From Cytophagaceae bacterium (lineage in GTDB: Bacteria > Bacteroidota > Bacteroidia > Cytophagales > Spirosomataceae), in contig JAHEAY010000236.1 in NCBI GenBank assembly GCA_024642485.1, positions 1 to 47,608 of the forward strand: a DNA stretch of 47,608 nt. The letters are read 5' to 3'. Both the position numbers and the translations under genes were made by a program. Shown here one piece after another: positions 24,934-32,896 of this stretch; positions within the stretch are counted from its first letter, which is position 1, and each line of letters starts with the position of its first letter. The notes below the pieces were generated by a model. The model ran no database searches and was not told where the DNA came from. It saw nothing but the letters and a program-made list of their open reading frames with translations.

Positions 24934-26736
24934 TTAAATTATTTCTGATAAAAGAAAATTGACTAAATCATCATAGGCTACATTTATTCGATCGCTAATT
25001 AAGAGTTCATTTTTAGGAGTAATGGATAGGTTATCATTCGAATCAAGTTGAAATACTTTTTCCATTTTATTTTTTAATTCTTTGGTATTCCCCATATTGG
25101 GACTCATCCAAATACCTAAGCCATTTGATTTTTTTGCAGGATTTCGTGTGTAAATAAGTTGTTTTTTGCCACGGCCTGTTTTGGAATCATCATTAAACGA
25201 TGCTCCAAATTCTGCGAAAGAAATGCGGTATTTGGAATCCTGTTTTGATTTTTCGTGTAATGCACTCCAAAATGATGAATAGTTGGAAATGCATTTTTCA
25301 CTGAAGCCCTCAGATTCGAGTTGGGCAATTTTTGCTTCAAATCCTGAAAATATTGTCCTATTACCTATTTTTTGTGTGGCAGCTTTGGATTCATTGGAGT
25401 CATCTACACTTGTTATTGTGGCAAATGCCATGGCATTGGCTAGCTCTTCGTCTAAATTGTCAGGATAGGTTGAGCGTATTAGATTCAATAATTCGATGAC
25501 TGTAAATGCTCGAGATTTTAGATAGGAGTCAGTTTGACAAATTCCCCAAGTGATTCGCTCCCATTCTTCATCTAATAATTCGCTTTCACCGAAAATGGAT
25601 ATTTTGGCTTGGATTTCATCTGGATTGAGTCCCAATTTACTACCGAATGATTTATCCCAAGTAGTGAAATTGTTTTTCAGTGTCAGGGTTCTAAAAATTT
25701 TGGGATAGGATATTTGAATCCCGAGCAGGACAAAAAGCATAAAATCATCACCTAGTAGTTGGTTTTCTTCTTGTTCAATTGCTTTCAGGTGATTAATTAA
25801 GCTGTAGGAGTTTAGGTATCTTTTTAAGCTTCTGGGGTTACTCCCGATACTCAATCGAACGGCCTTCGTATATTGCTCTTTTTCTTCAGATTTGATTTCT
25901 ATTCCCAGTGAATTGAATTTCTCAATCAAGAAATTTTCAATGTCGTAGGTTCCTACCGGCATCGAAAAAGGTACTTGAATTATTTTATCGAAAAACGATC
26001 GGAATTCACGTTCATTTTCTTCTGTTTTAACACCAAATTTGCTTTCAAGCCCTTTGACGACAACTTCGTAGTCGATAGCTAAAATAAAAATACAATGTGG
26101 AATATCGAAGATATTCTTGAGTGCTTCTAAAATTTCAACCGCCTCAGTGGGTGGAATACGATCCAAGTCATCAATAAAGAAGACAACACGATCCAATGGA
26201 ATGTTGGGGTCTTGGATAAGTTCATCAATGAGTGCTGCGATGGTAGATTTTATTTCGGAAATTTCAACCCTTTTATTTATTTCATTGGAATCTGATATGG
26301 CATTTTTTATATCCACTCCTAATTGGTTGGCTACTAGTTGATTAGCTAAATTTCCTAATATTTGAATTGGTTTTTTGAATCTTTTGTTTTTTTCATCCTT
26401 ATCCAGCCATAAATTACGTCCTCTACATGTCTCCTCAAGTTTTTCTAACATTCCTTTTAACACACCGGGTGTCGTTTCATTGGGACCTTTGAACATACTG
26501 TATTCCCATGTATTTACCCAAGAACAAGCGATAGATTTTTGGTTAAAATCTTCATATAACATCGACATAAGTGATGTTTTTCCAGTACCCCACTCCCCTT
26601 GCAAGCCGATCGTGATCGGAGTGTCGCTGTTGGAAATAAAGTTAGACAATGCCAAACTATATTTTTCGATATTCAACAAGTCATCTGCACGTGTTGAAAT
26701 CGCTTTGTCAACGATATTGGATTTTATGATTGTCAT
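24934..26736 (-). CDS. KAP family P-loop NTPase
   Basis: 600 residues. Walker A GEWGTGKTS (Lys53) and Walker B VVFFIDDLDRIPPTEAVE (Asp189, Asp190) with the KAP-type DDLDR signature. Further family segments are IFILAIDYEVVVKGLE, FFDKIIQVPFSMP and NPRSLKRYLNSY. KAP NTPases are membrane-associated STAND-like ATPases; in bacteria some are linked to phage exclusion (PifA of the F plasmid). No transmembrane insertion is clear inside this one, but a two-helix membrane protein is encoded directly upstream with a 4-bp ATGA overlap, so the pair may form one membrane complex. The C-terminal 200 residues are not recognised. Confidence 0.9.
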   Translation of the reverse strand: MTIIKSNIVDKAISTRADDLLNIEKYSLALSNFISNSDTPITIGLQGEWGTGKTSLMSMLYEDFNQKSIACSWVNTWEYSMFKGPNETTPGVLKGMLEKLEETCRGRNLWLDKDEKNKRFKKPIQILGNLANQLVANQLGVDIKNAISDSNEINKRVEISEIKSTIAALIDELIQDPNIPLDRVVFFIDDLDRIPPTEAVEILEALKNIFDIPHCIFILAIDYEVVVKGLESKFGVKTEENEREFRSFFDKIIQVPFSMPVGTYDIENFLIEKFNSLGIEIKSEEKEQYTKAVRLSIGSNPRSLKRYLNSYSLINHLKAIEQEENQLLGDDFMLFVLLGIQISYPKIFRTLTLKNNFTTWDKSFGSKLGLNPDEIQAKISIFGESELLDEEWERITWGICQTDSYLKSRAFTVIELLNLIRSTYPDNLDEELANAMAFATITSVDDSNESKAATQKIGNRTIFSGFEAKIAQLESEGFSEKCISNYSSFWSALHEKSKQDSKYRISFAEFGASFNDDSKTGRGKKQLIYTRNPAKKSNGLGIWMSPNMGNTKELKNKMEKVFQLDSNDNLSITPKNELLISDRINVAYDDLVNFLLSEII

Positions 26737-26936
26737 GATTTAGAAAAGTAGATTAAAATGAGACTAACTGTATAAAATGCTGCGCCGAATGCCATCCCAA
26801 ATTTTGTTGTAAAAATGGTGAAGCCGCTTTTGGACCAAAAGTCTCTAGGTGGGATAAAAAAGTTTGATATTGACCAGGTGATAAAGAAGGCTATGATACC
26901 AACAAATCCGGCTAAGATGTAAATAAGGATTTCCAT
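26733..26936 (-). CDS. Small two-helix membrane protein coupled to KAP NTPase
   Basis: 67 residues with two transmembrane helices (IYILAGFVGIIAFFITWSI and FGMAFGAAFYTVSLILIYF) around a short loop IPPRDFWSKSGFT. The stop overlaps the KAP start (ATGA), which suggests coupled translation and a stoichiometric partner, possibly its membrane anchor. Not recognised as a named family. Confidence 0.72.
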   Translation of the reverse strand: MEILIYILAGFVGIIAFFITWSISNFFIPPRDFWSKSGFTIFTTKFGMAFGAAFYTVSLILIYFSKS

Positions 26937-26970
26937 AGATTATATTTTAGGTAGAAATTAGAACTAGGAC

Positions 26971-27483
26971 TTAGTTATTTTTATCGTTATGAATCGATTG
27001 ATATAGTTGTTTTAAGAAGTCCTCCTCTTCCTTTTTGTGTTTCCATGCATATCCTGAGGTCTTAAATAACAGTCTTTGATCTAATGGTACTGTAAATGCT
27101 TCTTTGACAAATGCATTTGAAGCGCTCATATTTTCGGTAGATGTAGATAAAATGGTGACATCATTCTTAAAATAAACTTCCCAAAAATCTGATTCATTCT
27201 TAAAGTCTCCATTCAGCATGGATTCATATTGATCATGTCGCTGTACCAAATGAGATCGATTGATTCCCATTCTTGAAATCTTTTTGAAATTGTGTTTGGC
27301 GAAAATTTCTAAAGCTTTAGGGCTAATACCAATCACTCGCCAACAGTTCGGATTGACTGAAAACAAAATAGAGAGCAATTTAATTTTTGTTTCCATGGGT
27401 GACGACATTTGCTTAATTAACAAATAGTCATGAAAAATGACTTCTTTTAATTTTTGCTCGTCGGTAATGTGATATTTTGACAT
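26971..27483 (-). CDS. Uncharacterised protein in the KAP block
   Basis: 170 residues, soluble, no signal peptide or clear motif. The N-terminal part is helical and basic (MSSPMETKIKLLSILFSV, KALEIFAKHNFKKISRMGINRSHLVQRHDQY). The centre carries FWEVYFKNDVTILSTSTENMSAS, and the C-terminus is charged (WKHKKEEEDFLKQLYQSI). NINRSHLVQRH-like spacing does not match a known nuclease or HTH with confidence. It is co-directional with its neighbours, with 34- and 64-bp gaps. Confidence 0.7.
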   Translation of the reverse strand: MSKYHITDEQKLKEVIFHDYLLIKQMSSPMETKIKLLSILFSVNPNCWRVIGISPKALEIFAKHNFKKISRMGINRSHLVQRHDQYESMLNGDFKNESDFWEVYFKNDVTILSTSTENMSASNAFVKEAFTVPLDQRLLFKTSGYAWKHKKEEEDFLKQLYQSIHNDKNN

Positions 27484-27547
27484 TTTATTCGGATTAATTA
27501 GTTTAAATAGTTACTGAATGATTTGTAATTGAAAAGTTCAATTATCG

Positions 27548-27913
27548 TCAGTTTGAATTTCTAACGGCATCACCCAAGGTAATTTTGTTGTCAATAAGTT
27601 TAGTTGAATCTGTATTTTTTATTTGAACAGTTACACCAAAGGTCTTCAGAAATAATTCCTCGACATTTCCGACTTTCATACTTGCGCGAATTTTCAACTC
27701 TTCAGTACTTTTTGTAAAAATTGTAGCAGACGATTTATTGTTCAATGCGGCTAAGGTCAAGGTGTCTTCTGCAATGATGTTTCCCTTGTAAAATACTAAT
27801 GAGAGCCCAAAGGCCTTTTGAAAATCCCTTGAGAGTGTTTTAAGCTTTTTGTTAGGTGAAATTGAAAATTCAGCCTTTTCAAAATGATCAAAAATTGAAT
27901 TAAGAATGCCCAT
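27548..27913 (-). CDS. Small duplicated-module protein, paralogue of the gene at 28319
   Basis: 121 residues. After a 12-residue N-terminal helix, two copies of one module appear: NKKLKTLSRDFQKAFGLSL through IIAEDTLTLAAL, and SMKVGNVEELFLKTFGVTV through LIDNKITLGDAV. Both follow K-(L/V)-x-x-(L/V)-x-x-x-F-x-K-x-F-G, a strand, then D-x-x-(I/L)-T-L. It aligns along its whole length with the product at 28319-28624. The pattern of helix, strand and acidic turn faintly resembles the ubiquitin fold, but no family is assigned. It lies 4 bp after the coiled-coil gene. Confidence 0.75.
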   Translation of the reverse strand: MGILNSIFDHFEKAEFSISPNKKLKTLSRDFQKAFGLSLVFYKGNIIAEDTLTLAALNNKSSATIFTKSTEELKIRASMKVGNVEELFLKTFGVTVQIKNTDSTKLIDNKITLGDAVRNSN

Positions 27914-27917
27914 GGTC

Positions 27918-28313
27918 TTATTTTTTTCGTTTTTCTTTTCTTTGCGCGGTTGCTTTTTTTTCCATTTCTCGTTTTTTCGCCAACGCTATTTTTTGATTTA
28001 AAGCGAGTTTTCTACGTTCTTGATTTTGCCTAATTTTCTCAATTTTAGCTCGTTCCCTTTCTCTTTTCTTGATTTCTACTTGCCGTCGTCTTTCATTGAC
28101 AATTCTTTCTCGTTCCAACTTCAAAGAATCCGCCAATCGCTTACATTCAAGTTGTTGTCGTTCCTTTTCTTTTTTACGAGCTTCTGCTATTTTTTTGCGT
28201 TCTAAAATCTGTCTTTCTCGTTCACGTTTTTTTTGATCGTTAAGCCTCTTTCTTGCTTCAATAAGTTTCTCACGCTCGCGCCTTTTTTTCAATAAGTCAG
28301 ATGATGAAGTCAT
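27918..28313 (-). CDS. Highly charged single-helix / coiled-coil protein
   Basis: 131 residues made almost entirely of K, R, E, Q, A, L and I. Repeats of 17-21 residues start with KKRERER or similar (KKRERERQILERKKIAEAR, KKEKERQQLECKRLADSL, KKRERERAKIEKIRQ). There is no proline after the first residues and no hydrophobic stretch, so a long charged alpha-helix or coiled coil with strong positive charge is expected. It is sandwiched 4-5 bp from two paralogous small genes, which supports a real three-gene unit and perhaps a scaffold or nucleic-acid-binding role. Low complexity makes homology unreliable. Confidence 0.7.
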   Translation of the reverse strand: MTSSSDLLKKRREREKLIEARKRLNDQKKRERERQILERKKIAEARKKEKERQQLECKRLADSLKLERERIVNERRRQVEIKKRERERAKIEKIRQNQERRKLALNQKIALAKKREMEKKATAQRKEKRKK

Positions 28314-28318
28314 ATCTT

Positions 28319-28624
28319 TTAGGCTTTTCCAGCTTGGTTGAGTGTCATACTATTATCAGCAAGTTTCGAATCATCTGAATTAGAAATTTGAACCTTTATA
28401 CCGAACGTCTCATGAAAATACTTTTCAACATTTTCAACACGGCTTTTAGGCCCAATTTCTAATTCTCCTCCAGGATTATCTGTTTTGGACAATTCAGCTA
28501 TTTTCATCGATTCATCAGCCATTTTAGCTCCATGATATATTCGAATTGAGCAAGCGAATTCTTTTTTGAATTGTGCCTTAATACTTTGTACAGAACTGCT
28601 TTTAATTACTCTGATAGTTGCCAT
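28319..28624 (-). CDS. Small duplicated-module protein, first gene of the KAP block
   Basis: 101 residues from MATIRVIKSSSVQSIK. The first module is SVQSIKAQFKKEFACSIRIYHG through KMADESMKIAEL; the second is RVENVEKYFHETFGIKVQIS through KLADNSMTLNQAG. The repeat is visible residue by residue. The helix followed by I-x-I-Y-x-G-x-K-x-A-D is reminiscent of ubiquitin's ENVKAKIQDKEG and LIFAGKQLEDG, so a beta-grasp-like fold is a speculative option. The frame opens 11 codons earlier (28657), but MATIRV matches the paralogue better. It ends 5 bp before the coiled-coil gene. Confidence 0.75.
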   Translation of the reverse strand: MATIRVIKSSSVQSIKAQFKKEFACSIRIYHGAKMADESMKIAELSKTDNPGGELEIGPKSRVENVEKYFHETFGIKVQISNSDDSKLADNSMTLNQAGKA

Positions 28625-28686
28625 AGTTATTTTATTTATGTTTTGGTTTATGCACAAATCAAAAAAAATGACTTAATATTTAAGGT

Positions 28687-28726
28687 GTCCAAAAGCGTCC
28701 AAGCTTGTCCAAATGAGTTCAAGTGC
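28687..28726. promoter_or_regulatory. Four GTCCAA direct repeats spaced exactly 10 bp
   Basis: GTCCAA begins at 28687, 28697 and 28707, with GTTCAA at 28717. All lie on one face of the helix in the 207-bp gap between the divergent KAP block and the putative HTH gene. This is a likely operator for cooperative binding, perhaps of the adjacent HTH-like protein. No TAnnTTTG box is evident on either side. Confidence 0.55.
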
Positions 28727-28831
28727 GGGAGTTTACGCATGAATATCAATGGATTAGCTTCTGTTATTTTAAAAATTTTAGCAAAATCATCTTGAAAATA
28801 CTATCTTGATTCGAGGTTCTAAAAATGATTT

Positions 28832-30043
28832 ATGCCAGCATCTATTCCGATTTCTGTTCAAGAGAAAAAGTGGTTTCTAAAATTGATTCATGAAGTTTAC
28901 GGTATTCACTTGGTAGATGCCTATGCGTGCCAACGATTCAGCGAGGAACTTTTGACCCGAGCTAGAATTTCAATTTCGTATAATACGTTTCGTCGACTTT
29001 TTGGGATCATCAAAGGTTCTCATCAAGCTTCTCGATTTACCTTGGATTGCATTAGCAAAAGTTTAGGTTATGAAGATTTTGCCGACTTCCAGCAGGCAGT
29101 TAATCAACTAGAAGTTGATTTTTTCAATGATATATTGATTTTGAATCGATTGCGTATTCAGCAGGATGATCAAGTCATATTGCGCATTGTGCAAGATTTT
29201 CAGTTTAAGGCTTGGGATGAGGTATACCAATTGAAATCCATTGTGGATTTGTGTATTGAGGTGGAGAATTTTCAATTATTGAAGGCCATTTTTGAAACCC
29301 AATTTAACCTTCATCAAGAGGAAACTATTTGGAAATTATACGTTGCCTTTCAGTCTATCTTCATACAAAGTAAGCAGGGAAATCAAATTGTCATTGATTT
29401 TGTGGAAGAATTAATGTCACATAATGAAATGGCCCAACGGGTTTTGTTGCAACTATTTGTCGATGAGGAGGCGTTGACTGGATATTATGGTCGATGGCTT
29501 ATGGCAGCTTCTGTTGATCTTGTGGAAGATATGGAACTCTTCAAGCATTTGATGCTCGTCCAATTGGCCGTTTTAAAGCAACAAAATGTACGTGCGCAGG
29601 AATTATTAAATACCTGCAATGTACTTTTTACGGAAAATAAGGTAAGCTATCATCCGATTCTGAAGGGGCGATTGGCTGCGTGGAATTTAATTTTGAATGA
29701 TGATTATAACATGTGTGTTCGAATGATTGAAAGCCTACAAACGGTGAAGGATCAATTGTTTTATTTGGTGTTTTTTTACCGCTTATTGGAAGTATTTGGT
29801 CGGGACATCACGCAGATTGATTTGATTGAGCATTATCGTTTTGAGGAACTTCGAATGAATTTTACCTTCATTGAGAAGCAAAATTTAAATGTTTATTATC
29901 TGTTAAGGGCGAGGTATTGGCTAATGAAAAATAACAAGATTGAAATGGCTCAAGCAATGGCAAAGTTTAATCCCCTGTATAAATATTCGTGTTTATACGG
30001 ATGGGTAGATAATCAATGGGCCCAGTTAAATACGATGTTGTAA
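28832..30043 (+). CDS. Putative HTH-type protein with helical repeat region
   Basis: 403 residues, soluble. The N-terminal 90 residues contain RISISYNTFRRLFGIIKGSHQASRFTLDCISKSLGYEDFADFQQ. From memory this is a helix-rich, HTH-like module that recurs in Bacteroidota proteins of unknown function (pattern S-x-N-T-x-R-R-L-F-G, then T-L-D-x-(I/L)-(A/S)-x-x-L-G-Y). The rest is all-helical and TPR-like without a catalytic motif (VRAQELLNTCNVLF, HPILKGRLAAWNLIL). It lies next to the 10-bp-spaced GTCCAA array and opposite the KAP block, so local regulation is plausible. The EamA gene follows after 3 bp. Confidence 0.65.
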   Translation: MPASIPISVQEKKWFLKLIHEVYGIHLVDAYACQRFSEELLTRARISISYNTFRRLFGIIKGSHQASRFTLDCISKSLGYEDFADFQQAVNQLEVDFFNDILILNRLRIQQDDQVILRIVQDFQFKAWDEVYQLKSIVDLCIEVENFQLLKAIFETQFNLHQEETIWKLYVAFQSIFIQSKQGNQIVIDFVEELMSHNEMAQRVLLQLFVDEEALTGYYGRWLMAASVDLVEDMELFKHLMLVQLAVLKQQNVRAQELLNTCNVLFTENKVSYHPILKGRLAAWNLILNDDYNMCVRMIESLQTVKDQLFYLVFFYRLLEVFGRDITQIDLIEHYRFEELRMNFTFIEKQNLNVYYLLRARYWLMKNNKIEMAQAMAKFNPLYKYSCLYGWVDNQWAQLNTML

Positions 30044-30046
30044 AAC

Positions 30047-30910
30047 ATGCTAGGAATTTTATCTGTCTTTTTGAGTTCGTGTTTTTTTGGATTTAGCAAT
30101 GCTTATTGGAAAAAGGCCGTAGCGAATCAACCATTTTTGCCTGTTATTTTTGTACGGGGGCTTTATTCATGTACGTTCTTTTTTATTTGTTGTTTGTTGG
30201 ATTATTATAGTGGTGTTTTTCAGCCTTGGTTGGGTATTTCACCGACTTTAACCCTTGATCATGTAAGTCTGAGCATCGCGCTTTGTCTTTTCAGTGGAAT
30301 GGGTTTGTATTTCTTTGTCAAATCGGTCAAAGAATCCCCTGTTTCCTTGGTCATACCATTAAGCTCACTCAATATTTTTGGCTTGTTAACTGCTGTATTT
30401 GTATTGGGAGAAAATTGGAAAAACAGTTATTACGGCGCTTTTTTGCTTGTTTTGCTTGGGATTTATTTAATCTACCAACAAGAAATTCGGTTTAAATCTC
30501 CCAAACTGTTCATGAAAGCCATGGTGGGAGGCTTGTTGGCATCCTTTTTTTGGGGTGTGTCCTATACCCTATTTAAGTATCCTATTTCGTGGTTGGGCGT
30601 TTTACGATTTACTTTTCTGTTGGAGTTAAGTGTTACCAGTATGGTGGGTTTGATGATTTGGATGCAGGGAATTCATAGGTCCTATATGCCCCAAAGACCC
30701 ATCTTGATTCTAGCATTTTGTTTGGTGATGGGATCTGTACTCCTGCATGTAGCCTATCAATTTGCGAGTATTACGCAAATTGTATTTGCTGGTAAATTTC
30801 AATTGATCATTTCCTTGTTGGTCGGTCAATTTTTATACCGCGAAAAGTTAAGTTTGAATCATTGGTTAGGGATAAGCCTATTAATTGCGTCAATCTATTT
30901 GATCTCTTAA
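30047..30910 (+). CDS. EamA/DMT-superfamily transporter
   Basis: 287 residues with ten predicted transmembrane helices in two five-helix halves. The opening ILSVFLSSCFFGFSNAYWKKAV, VSLVIPLSSLNIFGLLTAVFVLGE and the equivalent in the second half (FAGKFQLIISLLVGQFLYREKLSLNHWLGISLLIASIYLI) are typical of drug/metabolite exporters. The substrate is not predictable. It begins 3 bp after the HTH-like gene, so the two are co-transcribed. A 7-bp repeat array starts 12 bp beyond the stop. Confidence 0.88.
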   Translation: MLGILSVFLSSCFFGFSNAYWKKAVANQPFLPVIFVRGLYSCTFFFICCLLDYYSGVFQPWLGISPTLTLDHVSLSIALCLFSGMGLYFFVKSVKESPVSLVIPLSSLNIFGLLTAVFVLGENWKNSYYGAFLLVLLGIYLIYQQEIRFKSPKLFMKAMVGGLLASFFWGVSYTLFKYPISWLGVLRFTFLLELSVTSMVGLMIWMQGIHRSYMPQRPILILAFCLVMGSVLLHVAYQFASITQIVFAGKFQLIISLLVGQFLYREKLSLNHWLGISLLIASIYLIS

Positions 30911-30922
30911 ATGTAACGATAC

Positions 30923-30957
30923 CTCTTAACTCTTCACTCTTAACTCTTCACTCTTAT
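30923..30957. repeat. Short 7-bp array (5 units)
   Basis: CTCTTAA, CTCTTCA, CTCTTAA, CTCTTCA, CTCTTAT in tandem. It follows the EamA gene, whose own last seven bases are CTCTTAA including the stop. Confidence 0.75.
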
Positions 30958-31024
30958 AATTGTATCTTTTTGATAAAAAGTCCCTACAATTCAGAGAATC
31001 ATTTTTTCCCTTCAAACATTCTCT

Positions 31025-31032
31025 TATTTTTG
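31025..31032 (+). promoter_or_regulatory. -7 box for the TIM-barrel gene
   Basis: TATTTTTG, 29 bp before the ATG at 31062. It supports that start against an upstream ATG at 30960. The -33 element is poor. Confidence 0.5.
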
Positions 31033-31061
31033 TAACTCATTTTAACCTAAAACTATTAACG

Positions 31062-31937
31062 ATGAAAATGAACAAATCGCTGGGCTTCGTGCTAGGCCTT
31101 TGTGCGGTCGTATCGATTGCACTGGTATCTTTTAAATTTGCAGATAAACCTTTTGGTGGATTAGCGCTTTATACCGTGCGTACGGAGATGGGCAAAGATG
31201 CACGTGCGACGCTTAAGGCGGTTGCGGATGCGGGCTATGCGAATATCGAATCTGCGGGTTATAACAATGGTAAGTTTTACAACCTATCTCCTACTGATTT
31301 CAAGGCTTTGTTGGACGAAATGCATTTGAATCCGATTTCAGCACACCAAGGTTCGGTTAATTTTGAGAACATTGACCAACAAATCGCTGATTTGAAAACG
31401 GCGGGTTTCAAGTATTTTGTTGTTCCTGTTCCTCCAATGGGCTTATTTACCTATGATGCCGTGAATAAGAAAATGGCCATGAAAGGTGGCGCGAAGAATT
31501 TGGCCGAGATTTTGGACAAATTGGGTGAGAAGTGTCATGCGGCTGGTTTGGAGTTATTGTACCATAACCACGATTTTGAATATGTGAAGGATTCAGAAGG
31601 CATTGTGACGATTGATTATTTATTAGAGCATTGCAATCCAAAATATGTGAACTTCCAAATGGACATCTATTGGGTAACAAAAGCAGGTGCTGATCCAGTT
31701 GACTACTTCAAGCGCTATCCAGGCCGTTTCAAATTATGGCATGTGAAGGACATGGATGATCAAGGTCGTTTCGCGCCAGTGGGCAAAGGACATATCGATT
31801 TCAAACGTGTGTTGGCCAACAAGGACCTTGCAGGCATGAAATACTACTATGTAGAGCAGGATGCTTGTGTGAACGAAACACCTTTGGAGGCGATTGTTAT
31901 TTCGCACAAAGGATTGGGTGAGATTGGGTTCAAGTAG
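31062..31937 (+). CDS. Secreted sugar phosphate isomerase/epimerase-like TIM-barrel protein
   Basis: 291 residues from MKMNKSLGFVLGLCAVVSIAL, with an N-terminal signal or anchor helix. The AP-endonuclease-2/xylose-isomerase-like fold shows ALYTVRTEMGKDARATLKAVADAGYANIESAGY, LLYHNHDFEY (metal-site His and Glu pattern), VNFQMDIYWVTKAGADPVDYF, FKLWHVKDMD and YYVEQDAC. Such enzymes bind divalent metals and act on sugars; in Bacteroidota exported members often sit in sugar-degrading loci, but none is adjacent here. A strong terminator follows. Confidence 0.9.
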   Translation: MKMNKSLGFVLGLCAVVSIALVSFKFADKPFGGLALYTVRTEMGKDARATLKAVADAGYANIESAGYNNGKFYNLSPTDFKALLDEMHLNPISAHQGSVNFENIDQQIADLKTAGFKYFVVPVPPMGLFTYDAVNKKMAMKGGAKNLAEILDKLGEKCHAAGLELLYHNHDFEYVKDSEGIVTIDYLLEHCNPKYVNFQMDIYWVTKAGADPVDYFKRYPGRFKLWHVKDMDDQGRFAPVGKGHIDFKRVLANKDLAGMKYYYVEQDACVNETPLEAIVISHKGLGEIGFK

Positions 31938-31959
31938 GAACTCAACTTATTTTAAATGG

Positions 31960-31993
31960 AAATCCCCACGAGCGATCGTGGGGATTTTTTTAT
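31960..31993 (+). terminator. Terminator of the TIM-barrel gene
   Basis: AAATCCCCACGA and TCGTGGGGATTT pair over 12 bp with a GCGA loop, followed by T7. The A-rich 5' side may let it also serve the convergent minus-strand block. Confidence 0.85.
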
Positions 31994-31996
31994 AAT

Positions 31997-32215
31997 CTAT
32001 CGTCTCAAAATTACCATGTTACTTTCAATAAATATTTGGTAATTATAATTTGAGGTGAGCAAGTTCCGGATTTGATGGGTTGTTGGAATATCCCAAGTAT
32101 TGTTTGTAAAACCGAATCTTGGGAATTCGTGTTGGTTTTCTCTGGCCCAATCTTTAAGCGTCATACGTTTAAACAAATTTTTATCCCGTAGGAAAATTTC
32201 TATAAAATGTTTCAT
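31997..32215 (-). CDS. Small uncharacterised protein
   Basis: 72 residues from MKHFIEIFLRDKNLFKRMTL. It contains KDWARENQHEFPRFGF and WDIPTTHQIRNLLTSNYNYQIF; no signal peptide or recognised domain. The ATG at 32215 lies 4 bp after the stop of the glycosylase-like gene, so co-translation is likely. An upstream in-frame ATG (32278) would overlap that gene and is less likely. Confidence 0.62.
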   Translation of the reverse strand: MKHFIEIFLRDKNLFKRMTLKDWARENQHEFPRFGFTNNTWDIPTTHQIRNLLTSNYNYQIFIESNMVILRR

Positions 32216-32219
32216 TGAC

Positions 32220-32870
32220 TTAATTAGAATTAGGTAAATAGTTTTTGTACCAAGCGATTCTAAATGAATCGTAGTCATCTTCGCCTTCAGATTGATTTAA
32301 TTTCCATTTTTTATATTCTTCGATTCTTGGTGCACTTCTTCTTGCTGTGGGCGATGGAGAGAAAAGATCAATAAGCTCAATTGTTCGACCGAATATATTT
32401 ATTTCGTTTACGTGCCCTTCAAATTTTACTTTAATTTGTAATTTTTCTTTAAGCCATTTTTTGAAAAGGTTTTTAGCAGATTTTGAACCTCCAAAACTCG
32501 TAAAATAGATTCGTGCAATAGTACTTTCTTTAATCCAGTTTTCTAAAAAAGGATTAAGATCATTTAAGTCAATTCTTCCCATTTGTTCATCCGTGCTGAA
32601 CCTTTCTACATGGGTTTGAAATACCATATCAGTAATACTAATTTTAAATTGTTTTTGCCAGGCTAAAATATCATCAAGTTTAACTTGATTGTTGTTATAT
32701 AGTCTAGAATTTGGATATACCTTATCCAAAAAACGCCAAAATTCATTCATGTTGCCATAAAAATAGTTTAGTGTTCCTTTGTATGGCATTGGCGGATGAG
32801 TCCCTATAATTAAGTATTTTGAATCTTTTTCAATTGGGTATTGAACTAACCAAGGGTGATGAATTATCAT
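32220..32870 (-). CDS. Uracil-DNA glycosylase superfamily-like protein
   Basis: 216 residues. The start KYLIIGTHPPMPYKGTLNYFYGNMNEFWRFL matches the first strand, active-site loop and F-W-R helix of the UDG superfamily (compare L-I-L-G-S-x-P / Y-Y-x-x-x-x-N-x-F-W). A later strand has ARIYFTSFGGSKSAKNLF, and the C-terminal IDLFSPSPTARRSAPRIEEYKKW resembles the S-P-S-x-x-N/R DNA-intercalation loop. It would remove damaged bases, but the catalytic Asp/Asn is not obvious in the GTHPP loop. The target lesion is unknown; an enzymatically divergent member is possible. Confidence 0.75.
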   Translation of the reverse strand: MIIHHPWLVQYPIEKDSKYLIIGTHPPMPYKGTLNYFYGNMNEFWRFLDKVYPNSRLYNNNQVKLDDILAWQKQFKISITDMVFQTHVERFSTDEQMGRIDLNDLNPFLENWIKESTIARIYFTSFGGSKSAKNLFKKWLKEKLQIKVKFEGHVNEINIFGRTIELIDLFSPSPTARRSAPRIEEYKKWKLNQSEGEDDYDSFRIAWYKNYLPNSN

Positions 32871-32896
32871 GTCATTTTTATTGGGTTCGTAATATC

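Noticed and set aside
27918-28313. Dismissing the K/R/E-rich frame as non-coding low complexity
   Set aside because: The frame is open over 131 codons, lies 4-5 bp from both neighbours and shows amphipathic helix spacing, so it was kept as a gene.
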